Positions 52,894 to 64,000 of a stretch of DNA of 64,000 nt are shown piece after piece. A model generated the notes under the pieces. It made no database searches and was not told the origin of the DNA. It worked only from the letters and a program-made list of their open reading frames with translations. The stretch spans positions 6,696,001 to 6,760,000 of the forward strand of contig CAUJLY010000006.1 of assembly GCA_963281155.1 (NCBI GenBank), read 5' to 3'. The translations under genes and the position numbers were made by a program. Origin of the DNA: Rhabditophanes sp. KR3021 (taxonomy: Eukaryota > Nematoda > Chromadorea > Rhabditida > Alloionematidae). Numbering within the stretch: position 1 is the first letter of the stretch; the number at the start of each line of letters is the position of its first letter.

Positions 52894-55395
52894 TTTTCAG
52901 TAGCAGATAAAAAAATAATTATGTAATTAACGTCTGAAAAATATTGTTAATAATTATTTCGTGATAATTAGAGTGATGCTATGGTAGATGAATTTTCATT
53001 GTTTACAATTAAATGAGTGCGAATTGAATAAAGTCCAAAAATGAAACAAATAAATTTGAGAAATCTTCTTTTAAATAAGTATTCTTAAAATTGAATGATA
53101 CTTTCACATCATCAAAAGACACTAATAATTGGACTCTTGATGACAATGTTGCGTGTATTGTGGGCAAAAATAAGATACTGACAAGGATATTATTTGAGTG
53201 ATGAAATTTGTGAACCTTTTGACACCCCGCATATAAAGAGTCTACATCGGTATGAGGGAATAGTGTGGGAATCCTGTATTATTGTTATAAATGGAAAAGA
53301 CCAATTGAGTTAATGAATTTTGATTAGTTTAAAATGAAGACAATTGCACTAATATAAATATACGTGTTTATAATGTTAAAGATGCAAGCTTCGCATGGTT
53401 CATCAACCCTGCCTAAATATGTAGAAGAGGATACAGTTGAACTATTAAATTGGTGTGGCATCTTTTTACGCCCTTTCTAAGTATAGAACATTGTATTAAA
53501 TCTTTTATTACCAAAATACTTAATTAGTTGTTAAAGTAAATTAAATATACGTATTTATTCAAGCTATCACGGAATCAAAACAAACAACTTTACATGCTAC
53601 AAGTGCCTATGTAGGGTATTATGTGTAATTTTTTAAATATAATCACAGCCATCTGGGTATTTCACCTTTTGATTAAATGAAATAGAAAAGGGGCGAAGTT
53701 TTGTAGTTGTAAGTACCCGAATTTGTAAGTTCTTAGAAATCACATAATAAGTAGGACCCAGCATTTTATTACGTCCTTTTCACTAATCCTTTAATAAGTT
53801 TGTTTATAACTTGTGCTAAGAGTTTCCCGGAATTGGTAAATTCATAGGATATTTGGGACCCGTATGACAATTAACAGTAAGAATACTTTCTTTAATAAAT
53901 AAAAAAATTGACACATTACATTTTATGGTTCTGTACCTTAAAATCAAGGCTAAATCTAAGATTTTCCATTATAAATAATTGGAATTTCTAAGTATCTAAT
54001 GAAAGTGGCACAAAGTGTTACCTAATAGGATCACTGAAGCCAGAAATTATAAAACTAAGTAGGTAGGAACCATAATAGTTATGGCGACGCCAACTCCAAA
54101 TATATTGAAATTCAGATTATTAATGGCAAAAAAAGTAAATTAATTGGATTGTTCCGACTTTGTGGCAGATTAATCTTAAAAAGGTTTTAATTTTTTATTG
54201 TTAAATAGGCAATAATTTAAGGAAGCAATTAAAGGCATATATAAAGTCATTATTTTTTAAATATACCAATTGGATGTGAATTTGTTAAATTCAAAATGTC
54301 GAAAGAGCGTGGATTTAATTTTTTGGGATAATCAAAGTTTACGAACAAGTTCTAATTTAGAAATGGCATATGGTGATGGGGAGAAGCAAATTACCGATAA
54401 TTGAGTAAATGGGGATTTAAAGATAACATTTAAGATAATAAGTGTGAAGTGTATAATTATGATTAATAAATAACTCAATGAAAGCATTAAATTGAATGAT
54501 GACATATATTTCTCTAAAAAGAAGTGTTCCTCCGGAAAGTGGCATTGACTAAGTACAATCAGTTACAAAAGACAACTCCTATTAATTTGAGTCAAAATAT
54601 GATTGCAAAATATTTACTTGAATACTCACTTCAAAAATGCCCAACTATATTTATCCTCTTCCCAACAATTACTATTGTGTTGTACCAACGCCCATGCAAA
54701 AAAATCATCTTGACTTAATTGCTTTGATTAAAAAGTGTTTGCTAATTAATTAATTTGCATTTACAAAATAAAGTTGAATGTAAATTAGAAAGACACTCTT
54801 TTTTTAGCAACTTTGAAAATATTGTCTTACTTTTATTAAATATGTTTACATTAATCCACATATATTCAATCTTAAATAATTTAAAAAAGACCACATTCGT
54901 CTAAATTGACAAGCTTAAAATAAAACAAACGTTTTTATTTATTAAAACTTTAGTAAAAAAATAACATGTCAATTTTTAAGACTCATTTAAAAAGCTATGA
55001 CATAATAACAAAATAAATTCATAGAAAAGCAAATTAGTTAATGACGTTTTATTGTTGAGCAAGTGAAAGTAACCCTCGTAATTTAAAAAATTAAGATTTA
55101 AACGGTAAATTTTATCAAAATAGGAAATATCCTTGTTAAAATGTTAAGGATTAATAATATTCTGGCAAAACAAGTTTATCTCGAAGAGTTGTGCGCTTTT
55201 AATTTTGTATGATGAACTGTTTTCCCAACTTTCTTAGATGACACATTCAAAAAGAGTGGTTGAACAAAATAACAAAAATAGCCTTTTAATTAAAGTTTTT
55301 TAAAATGGAACCGATCATTAGGTTTAAAAATAAATACACAAATTTAAGTGATATGGAAGTATTTATTTGAATATAGACTTATTTAAAGTTACAAA
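52894..55395. other. Spacer without supported genes
   Basis: It holds the promoter side of the allatostatin-C-like gene, then AT-rich DNA. The ORF at 54524-54718 has no resemblance to known proteins. No RNA gene or repeat was supported. Confidence 0.45.
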
Positions 55396-55795
55396 TTAGA
55401 TTTTTGCAGTTATCAACATCTTACAATCATCGCATTTTCTATAATATAGTCGATCCGAGAATAAAAAAAGGAGTGATATGAGTCCGAATGGAAAGATTAC
55501 TATATTGAGGAAATAAACAATTAAAACGATCCAAAATCTTGTTTTTCTATACATAGTTCCTGTCTTACAGCATGGACAAACAAATTGACGGGCTCTTTTT
55601 GGAATGGAAGGTAATCCATTCAATCCTCCACCTCCTGTCATTGCATTGTTGTTGGAATTTTGAATGATGATATTAGGCGTTGGAGCAGCTAAATAGAATT
55701 AATATGAATTAATTAGGGTTGTGAATATTAATTGAGTATTTACCAGCAGCAGGTTGAACCCAATTTGAAGGCATATATGGCTGTTGTTGATACAT
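55396..55795 (-). CDS. BRI3/LITAF-like membrane protein
   Basis: Two exons give about 114 aa. The N-terminus is Pro/Gln/Asn-rich (MYQQQPYMPSNWVQP), as in LITAF and BRI3 proteins. A Cys knuckle FVCPCCKTGTM is followed by a hydrophobic segment (FLNIVIFPFGLISLLFLF) and a second Cys pair (RKCDDCK). The IIFPFG-type hydrophobic core and the CPxC...CxxC pair match BRI3 and the related LITAF zinc-ribbon fold inserted in the endosomal/lysosomal membrane. BRI3 is the closer match from the IFPFG motif. The start is Met 55795. Confidence 0.8.
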
Positions 55796-58700
55796 AATGT
55801 TAATGGTTAAAAACTATGATTTTGATTTAAATAAAAAGCAATAATTTTCTTTTAAATAATGAGCAGTAGTTTTGATTTAAATGATACCATTTACTTTACC
55901 GCAAAAATGAAGAGGCGTTGTTCCAACAATTATCAAACAAAAAACTGTGGAAACGACAGAAGAAAATAGAAACAAATGTTATATACATTTTATATGTTTT
56001 TATTTGTTCTAACGAAAGCACTTTAACTTGTAAAAATTGATATCTGCAAAGAATGAATCATTACTTTATCTGTAGTCTCAATAATATCCGTCATTTTATG
56101 TATCAGGTGCATTTTATCAAGAAAATGTTATATTCATTTCCAACTGGAAGATTTATTCAAAACAATAAGTAGGATTACTTAATGAAATATTTCCTGCTGT
56201 TTAATTATTAAAATGAAAGTTATTATTATGATGACAAATATAATCTACCTGCTCATTTACTTCAAATATAATTTGTAATTAATTGTGGGTAAACTTCCGT
56301 AATACTCAAGGATTAAGCAAAAGATTAATATTTTTGAACTTTTTAATTGGTAATTGACAACAAAGGTTTTATAAACTATAAACATACTTATTATTCCACT
56401 CATTTAGACTATCTTTGATTATTGTTATTATTCCTTTAATTCAATAGAAGTTATTATTTAACAATTTTTATTATTTTATTATTCATTTGGGTAAATGTTA
56501 AAGTTCTTCGATTCGTGATTCTTATCCAGGTTGTTTTGATTTGGTCAAAAGTCTTACGTGTGAATTATGATATAGTCTTTGATATTCGGTTTGAGCTAGA
56601 AGAGCTTCTTAGTTTGGTAAATAACATTATAAAGTAAACAATTAACACAACCATAACAACAACAAAAATTATTACTACACTATTTCAAAATTAAACACGT
56701 ATCATTTATTAATATTTTAATCAGGAATAAAACAACAAATGACCATCAAAAAACCCATCACATATCACGTAGTGTCTAGAATGGCATTTACTATTCCTAA
56801 ATATTCTCATTAAATACAATTTATTTATCTGAATTGACAAATACACATCACTTTTATTTTTATATATATTGTCTATATATACTTTTATACCACCAGGACG
56901 ATGTATACGCATGCTGTAATTTTTGTGCCGAAAGTTATTTTTTATACATGTACAATATTGCACACATCTAAATATACGTTTCTTGTGCATATATCCCCCA
57001 ACATAATATCCTTTATTATTGAAAAAAATTGGGATACTCTAAGCAATTAACTGCCAATATTTTTAAGATGATGTGATGTTTTTTGTACCAAACTACAATT
57101 TTAGTATAATAGTATTTGCGAGGAAATGTTAGGAAAGTTGTTCAATATATTTTATTTACAACTTCAAATAATTAGTCACTCTTTCTACCTTGCTATCATT
57201 AATGTAGAAAAACATGGAAAATAATAATTTTGGATCCAATTCTCCAAAACAATGAAGTTTTGATATTATTTTTCCAATTAAAAAACATAGAACTCAAATG
57301 TGTAATAAAAACAAAGCGATTCCGAAAAAATGTATTTAAACAAGAAATTTTTCAGCATATTGAAAGTGATCCCATATAAAAACATTAGTCCGAGTGATAA
57401 ATTTTTATTTAAAAAGTCCAATTCTGGATATTTAAAGTATGATAATATTTACAAAGGCATTTGATAATTACAACTTATTTGACATGCATGCATCATTGCT
57501 CAAAATTAAAAAGAAAAATTGTATGTTATCATAATCACTAACCATAAAATTGAATCGTTTATTTTACTTTGTTATATTAAAATAATTTACGCTTCCAAAA
57601 GCCAAATTCATTTTGAAATCCTCTTCAATGGTACTTTTTGTATATACACGTACCTTAGGTCAGTGGATTGAAACTAATAATTACATGGCACAATTTATAC
57701 TAGTTAAAAATATAACATGTATATATATCCTCATTTGATATGCTTTTAATGTGAAAGCGTAGCGATTTATTTCTGCGTATATTTTTTTAAAATTAGTAGC
57801 GTGTCAACGTTCTTAAAACAATCTAGAGTATATGATGTAATTATATTACGAATATTGTTTTCAACGTAACTCTTCTTCTTTAAGTTTAGTATTTCTCTCT
57901 TCATATTTGACACCTTAATGGTGCCATTTATTTTGGAATGTACTATAAGTAAGAAAAACTTAAATTTTCAAATCATTTCGTCATATTCGTTTGATGTCGT
58001 CATGAAACAAAGTCAACTCATTTGCTTTTTAATTCATGATTATTGTAAATGGTACCCAATGTCATTTAAATTAGAGCAACCTTTAAGTTATAAAAAATAA
58101 CGGTGCAAATTTATAACTGAACTTTTTGTTTTTGTATATGAGATGCCATTTAATAATAATCTGATGTCTCTTGAGATCGTTGTTGAAAATATGTATGATG
58201 AAGCTTATCAGATATTTATGCTTTTGCAAATGTCTTTTTTCATTTTTTCCTACAAATTGGATTGTTATTTGTATTTAGTATTCTTTTTTCGATCCCTACA
58301 AAAATTATATATATAATTTTTACCTTCAAGTTGTATATTTTTTACTCCTACACTAATAAATCTCAAATTCCTACCTGTATCTATATACTGTTAATAGATG
58401 CCTTTTGTTTTCTCTGGTAATATGATAAGGCTTGGCTTGGTTTGTAAATCAAAAGATGGACCTCCTTCTCATTACTTGCATGACATACCTTTTCGAGAAT
58501 ATATATAAATACATTTCTCACTCAACTTAAGATTAATTAATTATTATTTTGCCAGAAGAAGCCTAACCACATCCACCCACCACCAAGAGTTGTTATCATA
58601 TATTATGATGTGATTTTAAATTAGCATACGTACACCTTCCTGCATTCAAAATAATTTCGAGTGTAGATTGTAATCATATTTAGAAATTCTACTAAGACCT

Positions 58701-59306
58701 TTTCCTTTTAAAATGGTTCGATTGGGGCATTCTAATTTTCATTCTCATTTTTGTTGTTTATTTTACGAATAAATAATGATACTAACAAGGGTTCAACCAG
58801 ACAATGACATTCTTAGAATTCCTAGGGATTAACAATAAAAATTAAATATGCATTTCTAGTTGATACTATGGAAACTTGTTGATCTATCTTCAATTTAATG
58901 AACTAAAATTTCCAAACTACAAAAAGTTATCATAAGTGGTTATTATTGTTTTTATGTAATTGAAATCTGCTACCAAAACAATTAAACCATTAAATGTTAA
59001 TAAACTGTTGATGATTCAGCATTCCTTGAATTCCTTTAACAAAATATTTATTATGATTATTTAAAAGAACAAAACAATTCTGTAGTAATAATCTAATTCA
59101 GATCTCTCATTGTATTAATCTTCCCTTTTCAAGAACATATACTAGTTGACGTGGTCAAAGTTCTGAGATATATGATTGAGATAAATATTTTAGTATATAT
59201 GTTTTGAAAGTCACGTTTGTTTGTCATTTAATTCGATGGCAAATCCATTCTTGAAAACTTTATTCTAATTACATGTTTTGTATATTTTTAGTTAATTTTT
59301 GTCAAT
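55796..59306. other. Spacer of 3.5 kb without supported genes
   Basis: AT-rich. A minus-strand ATG ORF at 56721-56990 (Lys/Arg/His/Cys-rich, no signal) could be chance. TTTTAG ending at 59291 precedes the hormone gene start and may be a 5' acceptor. Confidence 0.45.
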
Positions 59307-59782
59307 ATGGCTCGTTGTGCCTTGAACAGTACTAATAAAGGTATTTTCAATGGCTTGATTCTTACATGCCTTTGCGTGTTGGTTCTTGTCAATAGCGTTG
59401 AACCAAAAGCTTCATACGTTTACATTACAAAAAAAGCTGACAACGCCCAAGAACTTAATGAAGTTCCTGTTTTTGAGAGTACTGAACAATCTCACACGGA
59501 CTCTGAGGAATCAGGTAACGGATGCGCTATTGCAAATATGCCAGACCTTCATTTGATGGTTGAGAGAATTTGTGTCATGTGCCATGAAATGTTTTCTCAC
59601 ACCTTTCCAAATACTCGGGCTGAGTGCAGGTAAGATTTTTGAGTTTCTAAAGATTAATTCTAATTACATGTATATTTAGAGCAAAATGCTTCCGTAATAA
59701 GGTTTTCTCCACCTGTTTGTCGGTCTTTGCACCATTCAAAGACGAACCAACTAAACGAGGCATGGCTTCTTCAATGCAATAA
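59307..59782 (+). CDS. CHH/ITP-family peptide hormone precursor
   Basis: Two exons (59307-59629, 59680-59782) give 141 aa. An N-terminal signal sequence is followed by an acidic spacer with a KK site (YITKK) and then the hormone domain. Its six cysteines follow the family pattern: Cys, 15 residues, Cys (VERIC), two residues, Cys (CVMC), 14 residues, CRAKC, eight residues, Cys (FRNKVFSTC). Arthropod ion transport peptide has 15, 2, 12, 3 and 8 in these gaps, with ICEDCYNLF and CRSDCF matching ICVMCHEMF and CRAKCF. The family covers crustacean hyperglycaemic hormone and insect ITP, with nematode homologues known. The intron lies within the domain. The tail after the last Cys is short and contains TKRGM. 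Confidence 0.85.
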
Positions 59783-61187
59783 AGACTATTGTGTCGACAT
59801 CTGATGCACCAAAATTATTCTTATAACGAAACTGATTCCATTTCTTCCGATTGTATGCTTATGAGTCGTACCCAATCTTATTTTTCAAGCTTTATTTTCA
59901 AAAAAACGTATTAAAATTTCAAAAAGAAATTATAACTCTATTAATATCAATTCACATAGAACATCATTTGCAATTATTAATTTCTTTGATATCAATTTAA
60001 AATCTCATAAAAGATAATTACCTGCTTCTAAATATAGAAAAAAACATTCACTACTTAAATCGATTTTACGAAACCCAAATAAACGACTTTTGCAATTTTG
60101 TTGTAAATCATTAGCATAAATAAAAGAAGTATATACATACCATGCATTTTTTACAATTGATCTTGAATATATCGTGAAAGTATACTGTAATGTGACATGA
60201 CTCTCAAAAAATGCAAAATTTGTAAATATCATACCCAGAATGATGATAATTCAAGGTAAAATAAATAGTTATTTGGGTATTCATTGTTTTTAACTTAAAA
60301 AAAATTTTTAATAATAATCTTTGTTTCAACAAAAATTAGCACTATATACACCGAAACTTATCTAACATTCACATGTCAGCAATTCAGAAGAACAAAGGTT
60401 TTTATGCCATTACAAAATGATTTAATAAACAAAAGTCAGAAGAAAAATTATTTTAATTGACATCATTAGTGGATATAAATAATTATATGTTTTTTACAAT
60501 TACCAATTATCAGGTACTGTTTTTCTTGGCGTCTTGGTTAAGGAATAATTATATTATTGAAAACGTCAATGACCTATCAGCCATGCGCTGTTTTCTATAT
60601 GCACCTCTCTTATAAAAGACATATTTCCCGTCTAAAATAAAAACAATTCTAATCATAAATGATACCAGATAAAATTCTTTGAACACAAAAAACTGAAGCA
60701 AGTAATTATTGGAAAGCATTTGCCAAATTTTAAATAACTATTTTATATCGGAAAATAATCTAGCACTATGCTAAATATGCTGAAAAAAGTCGAATTTGAA
60801 GAAATTCTTGGAATCCTGCGCAAATTTACCATAAGCTTCAAAAATATATTTTTAGTTACGTATTTTAAAATGTTTAAATTACGTTCAAGTACAAACTGTC
60901 TGTCTTTCTAGAGTAAATTAAAATATGCACTATAAAAGTGAAATAAATTTGCGAACCTTTTGTTTGAGGATTAATTAAATAGTTTGAAATATAATTTTAT
61001 AAAAATAATCGAAAAATGCTTACTATATTCATTAAAAAGACATTTGATCTGGCACAAAGACATTTATTTTTAAATATACACTTTTTAATTTATGATTATC
61101 TAATAAACACAAGTTTTTGAAATATGTATCTATAATTTGATCTGTTTCTTTTGCCATAAAAGTTATCTCCCTCCATAAATTATTTTT
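59783..61187. other. Convergent spacer
   Basis: AT-rich, 3' regions of the hormone gene (+) and GPCR C (-). The ORF at 60005-60232 is not supported. No RNA gene seen. Confidence 0.45.
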
Positions 61188-62590
61188 TTACAAATTTTCT
61201 GCCGTTGTTGATAACAATATTCTATCTTGAGATATGCATGAACCTGATATGTAATAGTATAATAGTGAACGGTATTTGTCAGAAAAAATTACGTATATCA
61301 AAACATTGCATGAAGCATTCACAATGACCTAAAATATGTACAATATAAATTTCAGTATTTACCTTTTTACTTACTAATAAGTTATTGCAGGGAACCAACG
61401 TTTTGAATAAGTCACTATCTGGAGCTATGTTCTCCAAAATGTTAACAACAAATGCTAAAAAATTACATGCCAGAAACATGAGAACAATTGCAACGAGCAT
61501 TATTGTTGTTTGCCTTTCTTTACTTTCAGATTTTTTATGGCTCATTGGGTTTGCTCCAGAAGTGTGGTGAAGCCTATTTGATTTTCTAATTGCAATCACG
61601 ACCATTATATTGACAAAAATTAAAACACTAAAAGGAATGATAAACATTGCAATTGTGTAAGCCCATCCATAGAATATTGTGCGATATGTTGGATTTAAAC
61701 GAAGAGACGTTTGCTCTATTACCGGAATGATGTAATTAATGTTACTGCGAAAGCAATTGTCAATAATATGAACTTCAAAAAATCGGGATCCGTTAAACAA
61801 GAATGCCATAAAAAGTATGCCGCTCAAAAACATTCTTACATTTTTTGGTCTGAGAAGAGAGATGGATTGAAATGGAAAACAAACACCTGTATATCGATGT
61901 AGAGCAACACCGGTTGTCATCCATACGCTAAAAAGATGTATTTAAATAATTAATGATAATTTGATTAGTTATTTTTTATTTATGAATAAACACTGAACAT
62001 TTTAGGTGTTAAGTCTAGCCAAAATATATCTGTTATTTTTATCTTTCACACCTGACTTCATTATTTAACTTAATGCATGCATATATTTAATGTTCTTTAT
62101 TGTATTACCTTATCGTTTGGGCCATTGTCATGAATCCATACATGCATGGTGATAAAACATAACTGGAAAATACAAAAATTAAATATTATTAACGTTCATA
62201 TTAATGTTTTTGTTAAAGTATGATGTAAATCATTGCTATTGTAGTCAACTAAAAATTTATCCAAATCTCATAAGAATATATTTACTTTTATACGTACCTT
62301 AACGTCAATGCGCTCCAACAATGCAAAAGTTCAGCTATCCTAGGTAGAGTTAAAACGAAAAATGCAGCGATTAAAATCAAACTGTCCGACAACGAAATCA
62401 CAGTCAAGTACCAGTTTATGGATGAGTTTTTCATGCTTTCGTGTGTAAATATAAGTACAGAAAAAATATTGGTAATAATTCCAAAAATAATCAAGGGTAA
62501 TGCAAAAACACCCAATAAGAAGTTCTCTGGAGACTCGTAAGGATTGTATTCAAAATTACACTCACATATGCTACTGTTTTCATTACACAT
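61188..62590 (-). CDS. FMRFamide-receptor-like class A GPCR (copy C)
   Basis: Four exons, about 345 aa, starting MCNENSSICECNF with a CEC motif like copy A. TM1 (FGIITNIFSVLIF), TM2 (LSDSLILIAAFFVL) and a very small exon encoding SYVLSPCMYGFM and the start of TM3 are followed by WMTTGVALHRYTGVC, where DRY is HRY. After TM4 comes NGSRFFEV, a block typical of FMRFamide-type receptors. TM6 is LMFLACNFLAFVVNILE. The last exon restores TM7 (LLVIVNASCNVLIY) and a short tail ending TTAENL. It is more divergent from copies A and B than they are from each other, and retains a more conventional TM3 end. Confidence 0.88.
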
Positions 62591-64000
62591 ATCAGCTTTT
62601 GCTTTTAGTAATTTGAAGTTTTGTTCTACAATTTAAATGAGTGAAAAGGATAAGAAAGAATGACGTAAAAATTTTACTGTATGGACATAAACTTTAAATA
62701 CAAGCAAATAAAATAGAGTATAATTTAATTAAATTGATATGAAAGCATGTATTTCCAACTCTTAAAGTAATTATTTTAATTTGCCAACACAAGCATCTAT
62801 ATTTTAATAAGGGATCATTGGTTTTAGCTTAGGCGAATAAAATTGCTAAGTACATTCTCTTACGATGGAGCATCAAATTATAATTAATTCGAATGTAGAA
62901 CTTGGTAGTTTTAATAAGAAACAAAAATAATTAGCAAGTATCAAAAATGAATTAAGTTACTTTTATAAATGTTAACTTTACTACTCACCACCAATTTTAT
63001 TTGATTTCGGAAGCCAAAATAATAACATCATTTGCTTATAATGAAATAGTAAAACTACCGACAATTTTTTTGTACGCTTTTTATGTTGCTTATCAAATGT
63101 TTTATGTATCAATGTGTTTATATTGGATATAAATATCCATATAAAACTTTTTTGCCTAACTTGTAGTAGCAAGCTGTAAAGAATAAAAATTACAATCACA
63201 GTTGGCATGGTAAAAATGTATGGTTAACAAATGTTTATAAATGACATGAATGCAAGCAGCTTTTATGAAATACTAAAATATACCAGCCTTTAATGTTTTT
63301 TAAAGCTGTTAACTTTTGGCATATTCATTAAAATAACAATAAAATAATTACCTCATTTTGTTTGAAACATATTAATTGGATTATGAAATTAGTTAATTAT
63401 TTATGGATATCTCAAAAAATTTATCAAATCTGGTTAAATAAATCTTCCAAAATACAAGCATTTGTTGTTTGTGAAAATATCGGAATCTGACAAAAAAACA
63501 AGCATAATAATTTTTGAAGCATTTTCAGATAAGTCTGTAACAGCCAAATCTTCACATCTTCTTTTCAATTAAAATTTGAATAAAACTGTTAATGTATGAT
63601 AATCACATTACAAGATGATTGCGCATAAATATTTATTCTCAAAAAAGAATAAAATATATTTTCTATGCATTGAATTAAATAACAGCAAAAAAAGAAAAAT
63701 ACTTTATTATGACTTCAAACTTTTGCTACATTTAACAAGGAAACTAACAGCACTATCAACCCAAAATATTATGAAAATTGTTATCTTCATTTGAAAATGG
63801 TTCAAGACTTCAGTTATTTTAAAAGCATAAATGTGGTATATGTGCTCTTGATAATTAAAAAATATAACTTGAGATTTGAGCTAACTTTTTAACTTCTAAT
63901 GCTAGTTTTGAGAAGCTTCTTTAATTTGATAAAACACAAATTCAAAAGTTATCAAGAGTGGGAAATGCAGTAAATTGATAATGAAAGGATGTCAAGAACT
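62591..64000. other. Gene-free AT-rich right end
   Basis: Promoter side of GPCR C. No exon, RNA gene or repeat supported up to the window end. Confidence 0.45.

Noticed and set aside
56721..56990. Minus-strand ATG ORF of 89 aa
   Set aside because: Basic and Cys-containing but no signal peptide, domain or splice support.

Overview
The window is AT-rich (roughly 70% or more) eukaryotic DNA with about 22 protein genes on both strands. The genes are split by short introns, mostly 38-60 bp, and separated by AT-rich spacers of 0.3-6 kb. A membrane-anchored cuticle-type collagen (34.6-35.6 kb), a CHH/ITP-family peptide hormone (59.3 kb) and FMRFamide-receptor-like GPCRs point to an ecdysozoan, most likely a nematode. 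I cannot name the species. About three quarters of the roughly 46 introns I placed by hand end in TAG; few end in CAG. This differs from the TTTTCAG consensus of Caenorhabditis.

Layout, left to right: a two-pass membrane pseudokinase (1.3-3.5 kb, +); dihydroceramide/sphingolipid delta4-desaturase (4.9-6.0 kb, +); FMRFamide-receptor-like GPCR A (9.9-11.2 kb, +) converging on a claudin-fold calcium-channel-gamma/TARP-like protein (11.4-12.5 kb, -); a small Tigger/pogo-like inverted-repeat element (12.86-13.04 kb); a PYROXD2-type FAD oxidoreductase (15.7-17.5 kb, -); sphingosine kinase (18.4-19.9 kb, -); a 6-kb gene-free stretch; GPCR B (26.0-27.1 kb, +); a nicotinic-receptor alpha-type subunit (29.4-31.2 kb, +); an unrecognised 222-aa protein (31.7-32.4 kb, +); a small secreted peptide precursor (33.2-33.5 kb, -); the collagen (-); ankyrin-tailed glutaminase (36.2-38.9 kb, -); MELK/PIG-1 kinase (42.5-44.7 kb, +); an unrecognised 185-aa protein (-); tartrate-resistant acid phosphatase (46.8-48.0 kb, -); vesicle tether p115/USO1 (48.6-51.2 kb, -); a Cys-rich secreted protein (51.8 kb, +) converging on an allatostatin-C-like precursor (52.5-52.9 kb, -); a BRI3/LITAF-like membrane protein (55.4-55.8 kb, -); the CHH/ITP-like hormone (59.3 kb, +); and GPCR C (61.2-62.6 kb, -).

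There is no operon-like tight clustering. Themes are neuronal signalling (three peptide GPCRs, an acetylcholine-receptor subunit, a TARP-like protein and at least three peptide precursors) and sphingolipid metabolism (desaturase plus sphingosine kinase). The most notable oddities are a pseudokinase with two membrane spans; a MELK whose activation-loop threonine is aspartate; a glutaminase reading frame broken at a 19-bp GT...AG segment; two GC-AG introns; a nicotinic subunit with an apparently damaged splice donor and substituted pore residues; and the peptide precursors. No tRNA, rRNA, CRISPR array or bacterial-type gene was seen.
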